Below are positions 52,388-61,406 of a stretch of 64,000 nucleotides of DNA, one piece after another (position 1 is the stretch's first letter; each line of letters opens with the position of its first letter). The notes beneath the pieces are model-generated. The model did not search any database. It had not been told where the DNA came from and was given only the letters and a program-made list of their open reading frames with translations. Origin of the DNA: Verrucomicrobiaceae bacterium (GTDB lineage: Bacteria > Verrucomicrobiota > Verrucomicrobiia > Verrucomicrobiales > Verrucomicrobiaceae); assembly GCA_027484445.1 (NCBI GenBank), contig JAIXSY010000055.1:186001-250000 (forward strand), given 5' to 3'. The translations under genes were made by a program, and so were the position numbers.

Positions 52388-55300
52388 CTACTTCACCAGC
52401 CTCACCAGCAGATCCTTGCTCTCGACGCTTTCGCCGATTTTGCAGCAGATCTCGCTGACGGTGCCGGCGCCGGGGGAGGCGACGGCGGCGAACATCTTCA
52501 TGGCTTCAAGCGTGAGCAGGGTTTCGCCTTCCTTCACTTTTTGACCGACGCTGACGGCGATGCTGGCGACCATGCCGGGCATGGGGGCGCCGACTTGGGT
52601 GCTATCAGCGGGGTCGGCTTTGGTTTTGGTGACGGCGTTTTTGGCGAGGGCTTTGTTGGTGACGGTGGTGTGGCGTGGGTAGCCGTTGAGCTCGAAGATG
52701 GCGGTCTGCTGGCCGGCGGCGTCGGGCTCGGTCATGTTGAGGAGGCGGACGAAGAGCGTTTTGCCTTCCTCCAGGCTGATGTGGATCTCTTCCTTGTCAC
52801 GCAGGCCGTAGTAGTAGGCGGGCGTGGGCAGGACGGAGACATCGCCGTGGGCCTTGCGGAAGTCGGCGAACTTCAGGAAGACATCGGGATACATGAGGTA
52901 GCTCCACACATCGTCCTCGGTGGGCTTCTTCTTGAGCTTCTGCTCCAGCTCGGCGCGGACATCGGCGAGGTTGATCTTGGCGGCGTGGGTGCCGGGGCGG
53001 CCTTTGATGCGCTTGCCACCTTTGCCGACGATGGCATCGGCGAGCTTGTTCCACTTTTTGCGGCTGTCGGCGGCTTTGTTGGCCTCCATGCCGTAGAAAG
53101 GCTCGCCCAGCCAGCCTTCGAACATGCTGGTGACGTCCTTGCTCCACTTCGTGCCGGTGAGGTTGAAGACGTCGCTGGGCTTCACACCGCGGGCGACGCA
53201 CTCGATGGCGAGGTCGCCGACGACTTTGCTGGATGGCGTGACCTTGACGATGTCGCCGCAGAGCTGGTTCACCTCGGCGTAAGCGTGGGCGATCTCCGGC
53301 CAGCGCGGGCCGAGGCCCATGCCGATGGCCTGCTCCTTCAAGTTGGTGTATTGGCCGCCGGGCATCTCGTGGAGATAGACCTCAGCGGTGCCGTAGGGCT
53401 CGGCGGTGTCGAAGGGCTTGTAGAACGTGCGGACGGCAGCCCAGTAGTCGCTGAACTCCTGCAGCGCCTCGCTGTCGAGGCCGGTATCGCGCGGCGTGTT
53501 TTGCAAAGCGGCAACGATGGAGTTCAGATTCGGCTGCGAGGTGCCGCCGGACATGGAGCCGATGGCAGCATCGACCGCATCGACGCCGGCGATGGCGGCC
53601 TCGAGGTAGCTGGAGGCGTTCACGCCGCTGGTGTCATGCGTGTGGAAGTGAATCGGGATGCCGACTTCATCTTTGAGGGCCTTCACGAGCTTCTTCGCGG
53701 CAAAGGGGCGGACGAGTCCGGCCATGTCTTTGATGCAAAGCATGTGTGCGCCCATCTTCTCCAGCTCCTTGGCGAGGCGGACGTAGTATTTGAGGTCATA
53801 CTTGTCGCGCTTCGGATCGAGGATGTCGCCGGTGTAGCAGAGCGTGCCTTCGCAGATGGATGTGGTGTCCTCGCGCACGGCCTGCATAGCGGCGGTGAGG
53901 TTTGGCAGGTAGTTCAGCGAGTCAAAGATGCGGAAGATGTCCATGCCGTTCTCGGAGGCATGTTTGATGAAGCCCTTCACCACATTGTCCGGGTAGTTCG
54001 TGTAGCCGACGGCGTTCGAGCCACGGAAGAGCATCTGGAGCAGGATGTTCGGCACTTTCGCACGGATCTGGCGCAGACGCTCCCACGGATCTTCGCGGAG
54101 GAAGCGCATGCTCACGTCAAAGGTGGCACCGCCCCACATTTCGAGGCTGAAAAGGTTCGGCGTGCGGCGTGCCACGGCATCGGCCACGGCCAGCATGTCA
54201 AAGGTCCGCATGCGGGTGGCGAGCAGCGACTGATGCGCATCGCGCATGGTGGTGTCGGTGATGAGCAGGCGCTTCTGCTTGGCGACCCAGTCTTTGCAGA
54301 ACTTCTCCGGTCCCATCTCGGTGAGCAGGTCTTTCGTGCCCTTGGCAGGTGCGACGCGGTGGTCGCTCTTCGGGATCGGCGGCGCGATGAAGAGACCGCT
54401 GGGCTTGTGGCCTTTCGCGAAAGGATTGCCGTTCACGATGACGTCCGCGAGGTAGTTCAGCAGCTTCGTGGCGCGGTCTTTGCGGGCGACGAACTTCAGC
54501 AGGTCGGGATTGTTATCAATGAAGCGCGTGGTGGCCTGTCCGGCGCGGAATTCCGCATGATGCACCACGTTCATGAGGAACGGGATGTTCGTCTTCACGC
54601 CACGGATGCGGAACTCACGCAGGCCGCGGTCCATGCGATCGAGCGCCTGCTCGTAGGTGCGGGCAAAGACGGTCATCTTCACCAGCATCGAGTCGTAGTA
54701 AGGCGTGATGACCGCGTTCGTGGCACCGAGAGCGCCATCCAGGCGGATGCCGAAGCCACCGGCGCTGCGGTAGGTCAAAATTTTGCCAAAGTCCGGCGTG
54801 AAGCCGTTTTCCGGATCTTCCGTGGTGATGCGGCACTGGATGGCAAAGCCGCTCTTCTCGATCTTGTTCTGCACGGGCAGCGCGAGAGGCTCTTCGTGCA
54901 TCTTGTGCCCCTGCGCGATGAGGATCTGGCTGCGCACGATGTCGATGCCGGTGATCTCCTCCGTCACGGTGTGCTCCACCTGGATGCGCGGATTCATCTC
55001 GATGAAATACCACTCGCCCGATTCGTGATCGACGAGGAACTCGACCGTGCCGGCGTGCGTGTAGTTCACTTCCTTCGCCAGCTTCACCGCCGCGTCGCAC
55101 AGGCCGTCGATGATCTCCTGCTTCACGCCATAGCTCGGCGCCTGCTCGATCACCTTTTGATGGCGACGCTGCACCGAGCAATCGCGCTCGTGCAAATGCA
55201 GCACCGTGCCGTGTTTATCGGCCAAAATCTGCACTTCGATGTGCTTCGCCTTGCCGACGAATTTTTCGAGGAAAACGGCTCCATTGCCAAAAGCGCGTTC

Positions 55301-55924
55301 CGCCTCGGTTTGGGCCTCATCGAGCAGTTTTTCGAGGTCTTTGGCCTCACGCACGATGCGCATGCCGCGACCACCGCCACCAAAGGCCGCCTTGATGATC
55401 AGCGGGAAGCCAATCTTCTTCGCCACGGCGATCGCTTCCTTGCGATCACTTACCGGCTCGTCCGTGCCTTCGAGGATCGGCACGTTCAACTTGCGCGCCA
55501 CATTGCGGGCGGCCGTCTTGTCGCCCATCATCGTCAAAATCTTCGGATCAGGCCCGATGAAGATGATGCCCGCCTTTTCGCAGGCGCGTGAGAAGTCCGG
55601 ATTTTCGCTCAGGAAGCCGTAACCGGGGTGAATCGCATCCACGCCCTTCTCCTTCGCCAATGCCACGATGCCCTCGTAGTCGAGATAGGCTCCGAGCGGG
55701 CCTTTGTCCTTGTTCAGCTCATAAGCCTCGTCCGCCTTGAAGCGATGCGGGCAGAAGCGGTCCTCCTGAGCATAAATGCCCACCGTGCGGATGCCGAGCT
55801 CCGTAGCCGCCCGCATCACGCGGATGGCGATTTCAGAGCGGTTCGCGACCATCAATTTTCGGATCGGGCGGATCGAAGAGGAGGCGGCGATTTCAGCTTT
55901 GGTTGTGGCAGACTTCTTGGGCAT
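52388..55924 (-). CDS. pyc: Pyruvate carboxylase
   Basis: The 1178-residue biotin enzyme makes oxaloacetate from pyruvate, bicarbonate and ATP, refilling the TCA cycle. Biotin carboxylase domain (about 22-480): RKLMVANRSEIAIRVMRAATELGI, ATP loop KAAFGGGGRGMRIV, VEFLVDHESGEWYFIEMNPRIQVEHTVTEE. Carboxyltransferase (about 560-830): DTTMRDAHQSLLATRMRT, LEMWGGATFDVSMRFL, MLCIKDMAGLVRP, HFHTHDTSGVNASSY. The PYC-OADA domain follows, and a biotinyl domain ends the chain with EAMKM carrying the biotin lysine. The single-chain alpha4 type is complete. A long antisense frame over it is a codon-bias shadow. Confidence 0.97.
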   Translation of the reverse strand: MPKKSATTKAEIAASSSIRPIRKLMVANRSEIAIRVMRAATELGIRTVGIYAQEDRFCPHRFKADEAYELNKDKGPLGAYLDYEGIVALAKEKGVDAIHPGYGFLSENPDFSRACEKAGIIFIGPDPKILTMMGDKTAARNVARKLNVPILEGTDEPVSDRKEAIAVAKKIGFPLIIKAAFGGGGRGMRIVREAKDLEKLLDEAQTEAERAFGNGAVFLEKFVGKAKHIEVQILADKHGTVLHLHERDCSVQRRHQKVIEQAPSYGVKQEIIDGLCDAAVKLAKEVNYTHAGTVEFLVDHESGEWYFIEMNPRIQVEHTVTEEITGIDIVRSQILIAQGHKMHEEPLALPVQNKIEKSGFAIQCRITTEDPENGFTPDFGKILTYRSAGGFGIRLDGALGATNAVITPYYDSMLVKMTVFARTYEQALDRMDRGLREFRIRGVKTNIPFLMNVVHHAEFRAGQATTRFIDNNPDLLKFVARKDRATKLLNYLADVIVNGNPFAKGHKPSGLFIAPPIPKSDHRVAPAKGTKDLLTEMGPEKFCKDWVAKQKRLLITDTTMRDAHQSLLATRMRTFDMLAVADAVARRTPNLFSLEMWGGATFDVSMRFLREDPWERLRQIRAKVPNILLQMLFRGSNAVGYTNYPDNVVKGFIKHASENGMDIFRIFDSLNYLPNLTAAMQAVREDTTSICEGTLCYTGDILDPKRDKYDLKYYVRLAKELEKMGAHMLCIKDMAGLVRPFAAKKLVKALKDEVGIPIHFHTHDTSGVNASSYLEAAIAGVDAVDAAIGSMSGGTSQPNLNSIVAALQNTPRDTGLDSEALQEFSDYWAAVRTFYKPFDTAEPYGTAEVYLHEMPGGQYTNLKEQAIGMGLGPRWPEIAHAYAEVNQLCGDIVKVTPSSKVVGDLAIECVARGVKPSDVFNLTGTKWSKDVTSMFEGWLGEPFYGMEANKAADSRKKWNKLADAIVGKGGKRIKGRPGTHAAKINLADVRAELEQKLKKKPTEDDVWSYLMYPDVFLKFADFRKAHGDVSVLPTPAYYYGLRDKEEIHISLEEGKTLFVRLLNMTEPDAAGQQTAIFELNGYPRHTTVTNKALAKNAVTKTKADPADSTQVGAPMPGMVASIAVSVGQKVKEGETLLTLEAMKMFAAVASPGAGTVSEICCKIGESVESKDLLVRLVK

Positions 55925-56035
55925 AGCGGGTGGGTTGGGAAAGGGGAGCAGGTCGGGTGCCTGGAAAAAGGCGCGCGATTCTCCACGGTAGCCCTAGCTT
56001 TGCAAGATAGGAACTCAGCCGGAAGAAAAGACACC

Positions 56036-56076
56036 ATCAAAAAAGCCTTCAGGGTTTCTCCTGAAGGCTTTTTGAT
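56036..56076. terminator. Strong bidirectional terminator after sdhB
   Basis: AAAAAGCCTTCAGG (56040-56053) and CCTGAAGGCTTTTT (56060-56073) are perfect complements around a GTTTCT loop. Runs of A and T at the two ends make it active on either strand; it lies just past the sdhB stop and upstream of pyc. Confidence 0.88.
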
Positions 56077-56094
56077 ACGAAAGAAGTGTGTCGA

Positions 56095-56883
56095 TTATTC
56101 CCCGCCTTCTGCGCGTTCTTGCTGACCGACAAAGGATTCTTTCACGGCAGCCACAGCGTAGTCGCGGTTGAGTTTGGTGATCCAGCGCACGCTGATTTCT
56201 TTTGGGCAGGCAGCCTCGCACTCATAGTGATTGGTGCAGTTGCCAAAGCCCTCTTTGTCCATCTGACGCACCATGGCCAGAGTGCGACGATCTTTTTCAG
56301 GCTGTCCTTGGGGGAGCGAATTGAGCTGGCCAGCTTTAGCCGAGACGAAGAGCATAGCGCTGGCGTTTTTGCAGGCAGCGACACAGGCACCGCATCCAAT
56401 GCATGCAGCTGCATCCATGGCGGCATCGGCAACTTCTTTGCCAATCAAAATCGCATTCGCGTCAGGAGCAGAACCTGTGCGGACGGTGACAAAGCCGCCT
56501 GCTTGCTGAATACGATCAAAAGCACCGCGATCCACCACCAAGTCTTTGATGACAGGGAAAGCCGTGGCACGGAAGGGCTCGATCCAGATGGTGTCTCCTG
56601 TGCGGAACTTGCGCATGTGCAGCTGGCAAGTTGTGGTGGCTTTCTCAGGGCCATGAGGCACTCCGTTGATGGTCATGGAACACATGCCGCAGATGCCTTC
56701 GCGGCAGTCATGGTCAAAAGCGACAGGTTCCTCACCTTTGGCAATGAGACGTTCGTTGACGATGTCCATCATTTCCAAAAACGAGGCATGATCAGGAATG
56801 TCTTTGGCTTCGATGTCTTGGAAGTGGCCGGACTGACCACGATTCTGACGCCAGACTTTGAGTTGAAGATTGAGAAGAGACAT
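56095..56883 (-). CDS. sdhB: Succinate dehydrogenase/fumarate reductase iron-sulfur subunit
   Basis: The 262-residue membrane-bound partner of SdhA carries the 2Fe-2S cluster in FDHDCREGICGMCSMTINGVPHG with a further Cys, and 4Fe-4S and 3Fe-4S ligands in CIGCGACVAACKN and CTNHYECEAACPKEI. It passes electrons from the flavin to the quinone site. The last gene of sdhC-sdhA-sdhB, it follows sdhA by 39 bp and is ended by a terminator. The order and long spacing resemble the type B complex II operons of Bacteroidota and epsilonproteobacteria. Confidence 0.95.
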   Translation of the reverse strand: MSLLNLQLKVWRQNRGQSGHFQDIEAKDIPDHASFLEMMDIVNERLIAKGEEPVAFDHDCREGICGMCSMTINGVPHGPEKATTTCQLHMRKFRTGDTIWIEPFRATAFPVIKDLVVDRGAFDRIQQAGGFVTVRTGSAPDANAILIGKEVADAAMDAAACIGCGACVAACKNASAMLFVSAKAGQLNSLPQGQPEKDRRTLAMVRQMDKEGFGNCTNHYECEAACPKEISVRWITKLNRDYAVAAVKESFVGQQERAEGGE

Positions 56884-56922
56884 GGGCCTAGAAAAATGAA
56901 ATTTTGTTCAGATCAGAATCTC

Positions 56923-58839
56923 TTATTTGTAGCTACGAACCGTGAGGTGAACCTCTTCGAAGTTCAGGGGCTCTTTGTTCAGGTTAGGTTTCGAGAGATC
57001 ACCGGTATATTCCCAAGCGGCAGAGTAGCAGAAGTTGTCGTCATCACGCCTTGCCTCGCCATCGGGATATTGATGCTCCGTTCGGAAGTGACCACCGCAG
57101 CTTTCTTCGCGGTGCAGCGCATCTTGACAGAGCAATTCAGCGAACTCCATGAAGTCAGCGACACGACCTGCTTTCTCAAGCTCAGGATTGCAGGCTTCTC
57201 CAGAACCAGGAACGATAACGCTACTCCAGAATTCCTCGCGCAAAGCGGGGATCTTGCGCAGCGCTTCTTCGAGGCCCGCTTTGTCACGTGCCATGCCGCA
57301 TTTGTCCCATACAAGCAATCCGAGCTCACGATGGAAACTATCGACACTGCGCTTGCCTTTGATGTCCAAGAACTTGCGCGTGCGCTGAGTGGCTTCTTCC
57401 AAGGCTTTTTTGAATTCAGGATGATCTGTCGTGACGCTGGCGGGTTTTTGCGTGACTAGATAAGGAGCGATGGTGGTGGGAATGACAAAGTACCCATCGG
57501 CCAGCCCCTGCATGAGGGCTGAAGCACCGAGACGATTCGCTCCATGATCGGAGAAATTTGCTTCACCCAGCACGTGCAGGCCGGGAAGGTTACTCATCAA
57601 GTTGTAGTCCACCCAGAGACCACCCATCGTGTAGTGCACGGCGGGATAGATGCGCATGGGCTGCTTGTAGGCGCTCTCACCCGTGATGCGCTCATACATG
57701 TCAAAAAGGTTTCCATAACGTTCAGCGATGGTCTTTTGGCCAAAAAGCTGAATCGACTCAGCAAAGTCGAGGTAAACGCCACGCCCCCCTGGTCCTACAC
57801 CGCGACCTTCATCGCAGGCTTCTTTGGCAGCACGCGAAGAAATATCACGAGGAGCAAGGTTGCCAAAGCTTGGATATTTGCGCTCCAGATAATAGTCACG
57901 GTCTTCTTCAGGAATTTGGGCAGGTGGCTTGCCCACATCAGAGGCTTTTTTGGGCACCCAGACTCGGCCATCATTGCGCAGAGATTCGGACATGAGCGTG
58001 AGCTTGCTCTGGTAATCTCCGCTTACTGGAATGCAGGTTGGGTGAATCTGGGTGTAGCAGGGGTTGGCAAAGTAGGCTCCCTTTTTGTGGGCTCTCCACG
58101 TCGCCGTGACGTTGCAGCCCATGGCATTGGTGGAAAGGTAGAAGACGTTACCGTAGCCACCTGTGCAAAGAAGAACCGCATCGCCTGCATGAGCTTCGAT
58201 TTTGCCGGTCACTAGGTTGCGCGTGATGATGCCCTTGGCATGACCATCCACGACGACAACATCGAGCATCTCGGTGCGTGGATACATCTTTACGCCACCG
58301 CGGTTGATTTCCTTGTTCAGAGCCGAGTAGGCTCCGAGCAGAAGTTGCTGACCTGTCTGACCACGAGCATAAAACGTGCGGCTCACCTGAGCTCCACCGA
58401 AGGAACGATTGGCCAGCCCCCCCCCATACTCACGCGCGAAAGGAACGCCTTGAGCCACGCATTGGTCAATGATGTTCACGCTAACTTCAGCAAGACGATG
58501 CACGTTGGCCTCGCGAGCACGGAAGTCACCACCTTTGACGGTATCATAAAAGAGACGATGCACGCTATCGCCATCGTTTTGGTAATTCTTGGCGGCATTG
58601 ATGCCACCTTGAGCAGCGATGGAGTGCGCACGGCGAGGACTGTCCTGGAAGCAGAAACATTTCACCTGATAACCGAGCTCTGAGAGCGTCGCAGCTGCCG
58701 AGGAACCTGCGAGACCGCTCCCCACAACAAGCACAGTGTATTTGCGCTTGTTCTTGGGATTGATCAGCTTGGAGTCCTGCTTGTGATTGGACCACTTCAT
58801 GGCCATCGGGCCGGAGGGAATCTTGGAGTCTAGTGCCAT
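56923..58839 (-). CDS. sdhA: Succinate dehydrogenase/fumarate reductase flavoprotein subunit
   Basis: The 638-residue catalytic subunit oxidises succinate to fumarate. FAD motif VLVVGSGLAGSSAAATLSELG (about 35-55), covalent-FAD segment RRAHSIAAQGGINAAKN with its His, HRLFYDTVKGGDFRAREANVHRLAEVS, TGGYGNVFYLSTNA, active-site RMYPAVHYTMGGLWVDYN and GEANFSDHGANRLGASALMQG are all present. The long DYYLERKYPSFGNLAPRDI stretch is typical of the type B enzymes of Bacteroidota. It lies 57 bp after sdhC in the same direction. Confidence 0.96.
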   Translation of the reverse strand: MALDSKIPSGPMAMKWSNHKQDSKLINPKNKRKYTVLVVGSGLAGSSAAATLSELGYQVKCFCFQDSPRRAHSIAAQGGINAAKNYQNDGDSVHRLFYDTVKGGDFRAREANVHRLAEVSVNIIDQCVAQGVPFAREYGGGLANRSFGGAQVSRTFYARGQTGQQLLLGAYSALNKEINRGGVKMYPRTEMLDVVVVDGHAKGIITRNLVTGKIEAHAGDAVLLCTGGYGNVFYLSTNAMGCNVTATWRAHKKGAYFANPCYTQIHPTCIPVSGDYQSKLTLMSESLRNDGRVWVPKKASDVGKPPAQIPEEDRDYYLERKYPSFGNLAPRDISSRAAKEACDEGRGVGPGGRGVYLDFAESIQLFGQKTIAERYGNLFDMYERITGESAYKQPMRIYPAVHYTMGGLWVDYNLMSNLPGLHVLGEANFSDHGANRLGASALMQGLADGYFVIPTTIAPYLVTQKPASVTTDHPEFKKALEEATQRTRKFLDIKGKRSVDSFHRELGLLVWDKCGMARDKAGLEEALRKIPALREEFWSSVIVPGSGEACNPELEKAGRVADFMEFAELLCQDALHREESCGGHFRTEHQYPDGEARRDDDNFCYSAAWEYTGDLSKPNLNKEPLNFEEVHLTVRSYK

Positions 58840-58896
58840 AACAGCCTTGGTGTGAGACAGGATTAACAGAGTGGAAGGAAAACGCAGCGGAAGAAA

Positions 58897-59607
58897 TCAA
58901 CGACCATAACCGAAGAGCCAGATGGCGACGGGGATGGAGCAATTGCCAACCAAGATCAGGGTGGCATAAGCATGACCCAGGGTTTTGAAAACTGGGGCCG
59001 TGCGATGGGTGGTCAGGCCCAACGTCTGGAACAGGCTGCTCACGCCATGGCTCAAGTGACTGTAGAGCAGTGCCATCGCGATGATGTAGAAGATGGAGGC
59101 TGGTGCCCAGGAGAAACCATCGATCACCATTTTGTAAACGTTGTGCACAGTTTCGCCGTGAAGTTCCGTTTTATAGGCTTCGCCATTGTATTCATTGCCG
59201 ACGCGAACGGTGAAATGCAGCAGGTGATAGACGATGAAGGCCAGAATGGTCAGGCCACTCCAAATCATGGCGCGAGAAGATTTGCTGGACACCTGGGGCT
59301 TCTGCTGGCGGTAGGGGTCGTGGCGCGCCACGCGATTTTGCCGAGTCAACTGCACCGTGGCCAAGATGTGAATCGCGACGGCAGCGAGAAGGCCGAGACG
59401 TGCAATCCAAACCCCTCCGCCATGGAGTGCGGTTTGCAGCATGTGACCATATTCATTGATCGCATCAGGCCCTGCAAAGATGAGCAGGTTTCCGATCATA
59501 TGACCGAGCACGAAAATCACGAGAACAGCGCCCGTGAGGGCAACCAGGATTTTTTTGCCGATGGAGGAAGCGTAAAAACGAGAGAGGGAGTCAAGGACAG
59601 CGCTCAT
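58897..59607 (-). CDS. sdhC: Succinate dehydrogenase cytochrome b558 subunit
   Basis: The 236-residue membrane anchor of complex II has five transmembrane helices (KKILVALTGAVLVIFVLGHMIGNLL; LGLLAAVAIHILATVQL; MIWSGLTILAFIVYHLLHFTV; ASIFYIIAMALLYSHLSHGVSSLF; YATLILVGNCSIPVAIWLF). Histidines in the H-M-I-G, I-H-I-L, YHLLHF and SHLSHG helices are candidate ligands for two hemes b, as in the type B (B. subtilis-like) single-anchor form. It is the first gene of the sdh operon; the Met eight codons in (MSAVLDS) is the preferred start. Confidence 0.9.
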   Translation of the reverse strand: MSAVLDSLSRFYASSIGKKILVALTGAVLVIFVLGHMIGNLLIFAGPDAINEYGHMLQTALHGGGVWIARLGLLAAVAIHILATVQLTRQNRVARHDPYRQQKPQVSSKSSRAMIWSGLTILAFIVYHLLHFTVRVGNEYNGEAYKTELHGETVHNVYKMVIDGFSWAPASIFYIIAMALLYSHLSHGVSSLFQTLGLTTHRTAPVFKTLGHAYATLILVGNCSIPVAIWLFGYGR

Positions 59608-59779
59608 GGAGGAAATTTTCCATATGGGCATACGGCGTGTTCAGGCAAGCGGCACGTCGATTTTTGGCTTAATTTTGCGCTGAGCTTATTGAGCATGAAT
59701 CGCATTTTGTGCCATAAAACAGCATCGCTTCCCGATGGCCATGATTTTTGACTCACAAGCAACTCTTTCATCCAAGGAG

Positions 59780-61060
59780 CTATTCACGAAACTCCTCCAT
59801 CTCAGGAATGCGGGTGAAGGCGATTTTCGTTCCCGAGAAGGTCTTCACTTCGTCAGGAAGAAACCCCAGCGCGATGCTGTCTCGACCATAGTGCTGATTC
59901 AGATGATCCATGATGCGTGAGAGTCGGTGCTGACGCTCCATCTTCTCTTCAGCGATGGAACGAAAGTCGTGGAAAAGCTCCATCTGCTGGGGCTGATGCA
60001 CGCTTTCTAGCCCCGTCAGCGTGACCGATATCTTTTTGATCCGTGCCCAGCGCACCTGCCCCATCACCATGGGCCAGAGACGGAGCATGGCCTGCATGAG
60101 GGTGAAGGTGTCCTGGGTTGGCCAAGGCAATCGAATCACGGCGTCGCCACGGTTTTTTTCCTCCGTCTTGACAGAAAGGCTGACTTCGCCGGCCTTCCAC
60201 TCTTGTCGCCGCAGACGACTGGCTGCCTTCGAAAGCAACCGACGCGCGACGACAGCCGCCTCTGGCGGACACCGAAACTCAGGAGACAAGACATGGCTAT
60301 GCCCAATGCTGCGTGATTGCTGCGGAAAATCCCCCAAGTCATGCCCATGCAGTTCTTGCCAAAAGCGATCTCCACCGACCCCACCCCAGACGGCATGAAG
60401 CTCCTCGGGAGTGGCATTCCACAGATCCTCGACTGTCAAAATACCCGCTGCATGCAGGCGTGGTTCCATGCGACGACCAATCCCAAACAGATCCGTCAGG
60501 CACCATCCTGCAAGAGCCTCAGGCAGATCCGCTAGATGCAGCACGGTCAGACCATCGGGCTTTTGCAGATCGCTGGCCACTTTTGCCAAGTAGCGGTTCG
60601 GAGCGATGCCGATGGAACAAGTGATGCACTCCCCGATGCGTTGACGAAGGCCGCGTTTGATGCGCCGCGCCAAATCCAAAGCCGCTGCTTCGTTTTGTCG
60701 GGGTGTGTCCAGTAGCAAGCCCATTTCATCAATCGAAGCGACGACTTCAATGGGGTAATGGTCCTCAATCACCGTTTTGATCTTGTCATGAAACTCCACG
60801 TACTTGGAGTGGTCTGCCTGCACCAAGACCAATTCGGGACATCTTTCTCGTGCTTCGCTAATATTCGTGCCTGTCTTGATGCCAAAACGTTTGGCCTGAT
60901 GGCTTGCGGCAATCGCACAAGTGCTATCCGAGATCATGGGAACCACTGCCACGGGTTTGTCTTTCAAACGCGGATTCAACTGCTGCTCGACGCTGGCGAA
61001 GTAACTATTCAGGTCCAAAAACAACCATCGAAGAGGTGGGGCTGAAGATGAATGGATCAT
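59780..61060 (-). CDS. Y-family (DinB/UmuC-like) translesion DNA polymerase
   Basis: The 426-residue product copies damaged templates. Palm and fingers motifs: FLDLNSYFASVEQQLNPRLKDKP (catalytic Asp; DLN rather than DMD, closer to UmuC), AIAASHQAKRFGIKTGTNISEA, and the SIDEMGLLLD site with the metal Asp and Glu. ITCSIGIAPNRYLAKVASDLQKPDG and the HhH-type LTDLFGIGRRMEPRLHAAGI follow, then the little-finger domain (SIGHSHVLSP, SLSVKTEEKN). No clear C-terminal beta-clamp peptide is visible. A palindromic LexA-like box 29 bp upstream of the start suggests SOS control. The family is certain, while the DinB/UmuC class is less so. Confidence 0.88.
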   Translation of the reverse strand: MIHSSSAPPLRWLFLDLNSYFASVEQQLNPRLKDKPVAVVPMISDSTCAIAASHQAKRFGIKTGTNISEARERCPELVLVQADHSKYVEFHDKIKTVIEDHYPIEVVASIDEMGLLLDTPRQNEAAALDLARRIKRGLRQRIGECITCSIGIAPNRYLAKVASDLQKPDGLTVLHLADLPEALAGWCLTDLFGIGRRMEPRLHAAGILTVEDLWNATPEELHAVWGGVGGDRFWQELHGHDLGDFPQQSRSIGHSHVLSPEFRCPPEAAVVARRLLSKAASRLRRQEWKAGEVSLSVKTEEKNRGDAVIRLPWPTQDTFTLMQAMLRLWPMVMGQVRWARIKKISVTLTGLESVHQPQQMELFHDFRSIAEEKMERQHRLSRIMDHLNQHYGRDSIALGFLPDEVKTFSGTKIAFTRIPEMEEFRE

Positions 61061-61088
61061 GCCCAGCAGCTTAACCGCATGCCGGATA

Positions 61089-61102
61089 AGTTCAATTGAA
61101 CA
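61089..61102. promoter_or_regulatory. LexA-like SOS box upstream of the Y-family polymerase
   Basis: AGTTC (61089-61093), AATT, GAACA (61098-61102) matches the TGTTC-N4-GAACA form that I recall for Verrucomicrobia LexA with one mismatch; the inner GTTCAATTGAAC is a perfect palindrome. It lies 29 bp before the polymerase start. Confidence 0.55.
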
Positions 61103-61165
61103 CTAATCGAACTCAATCATGTGGCAGAGTGGCTTATCTGACTTTGGCTTCAAGGCCTCCCAAAT

Positions 61166-61235
61166 CTGAACCCGGATTCCGAAGTGGTGTGTAAACGGGG
61201 CATTCTCGCCGATGAACTTCGACATCCGGGCTGAA
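61166..61235 (-). repeat. Dispersed intergenic repeat, copy B
   Basis: This stretch runs from CTGAACCCGGATTCC to GACATCCGGGCTGAA. Its reverse complement aligns with copy A at 1275-1347 over about 70 bp, so the two copies are in opposite orientation, 60 kb apart. The ends of the unit are imperfect inverted repeats. Confidence 0.55.
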
Positions 61236-61340
61236 TGAAACTTAAATCGTTGTTTACCAAAGATTTGAAACTCAACCCAGTCAAGACTCGCTGGCTTTTG
61301 TGGCAAGCAGCTTTGGCCATGAATATCCTGAATGTATAGA

Positions 61341-61371
61341 TTTTATTGTTTCTATATTGTTAAACTATAAT
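61341..61371 (+). promoter_or_regulatory. Candidate sigma-70 promoter for the 3D-domain lipoprotein
   Basis: A perfect -10 TATAAT (61366-61371) is 35 bp before the ATG; the -35 region (TTTATT or TTATTG at 61342-61348, 17-18 bp upstream) is weak. Confidence 0.4.
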
Positions 61372-61406
61372 TACTAGATTACAGTTTACCCAACCAACCT
61401 CACTTT

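Larger units (their letters stand above)
61061..61406. other. Intergenic region between the polymerase and 3D-domain genes
   Basis: This 346-bp divergent spacer holds the LexA-like box, dispersed-repeat copy B and a promoter-like AT-rich stretch. No further gene or RNA is apparent. Confidence 0.6.

Noticed and set aside
52220..55591. 1123-codon open frame on the plus strand opposite pyc
   Set aside because: It lies exactly antisense to a complete pyruvate carboxylase; the translation is Ala/Gly/Asp/Val/Leu-rich with no domain, as expected for the mirror of a GC-rich coding frame.
56086..57459. 457-codon open frame opposite sdhB/sdhA
   Set aside because: Antisense to two complete complex II genes with all motifs; no recognisable domain.
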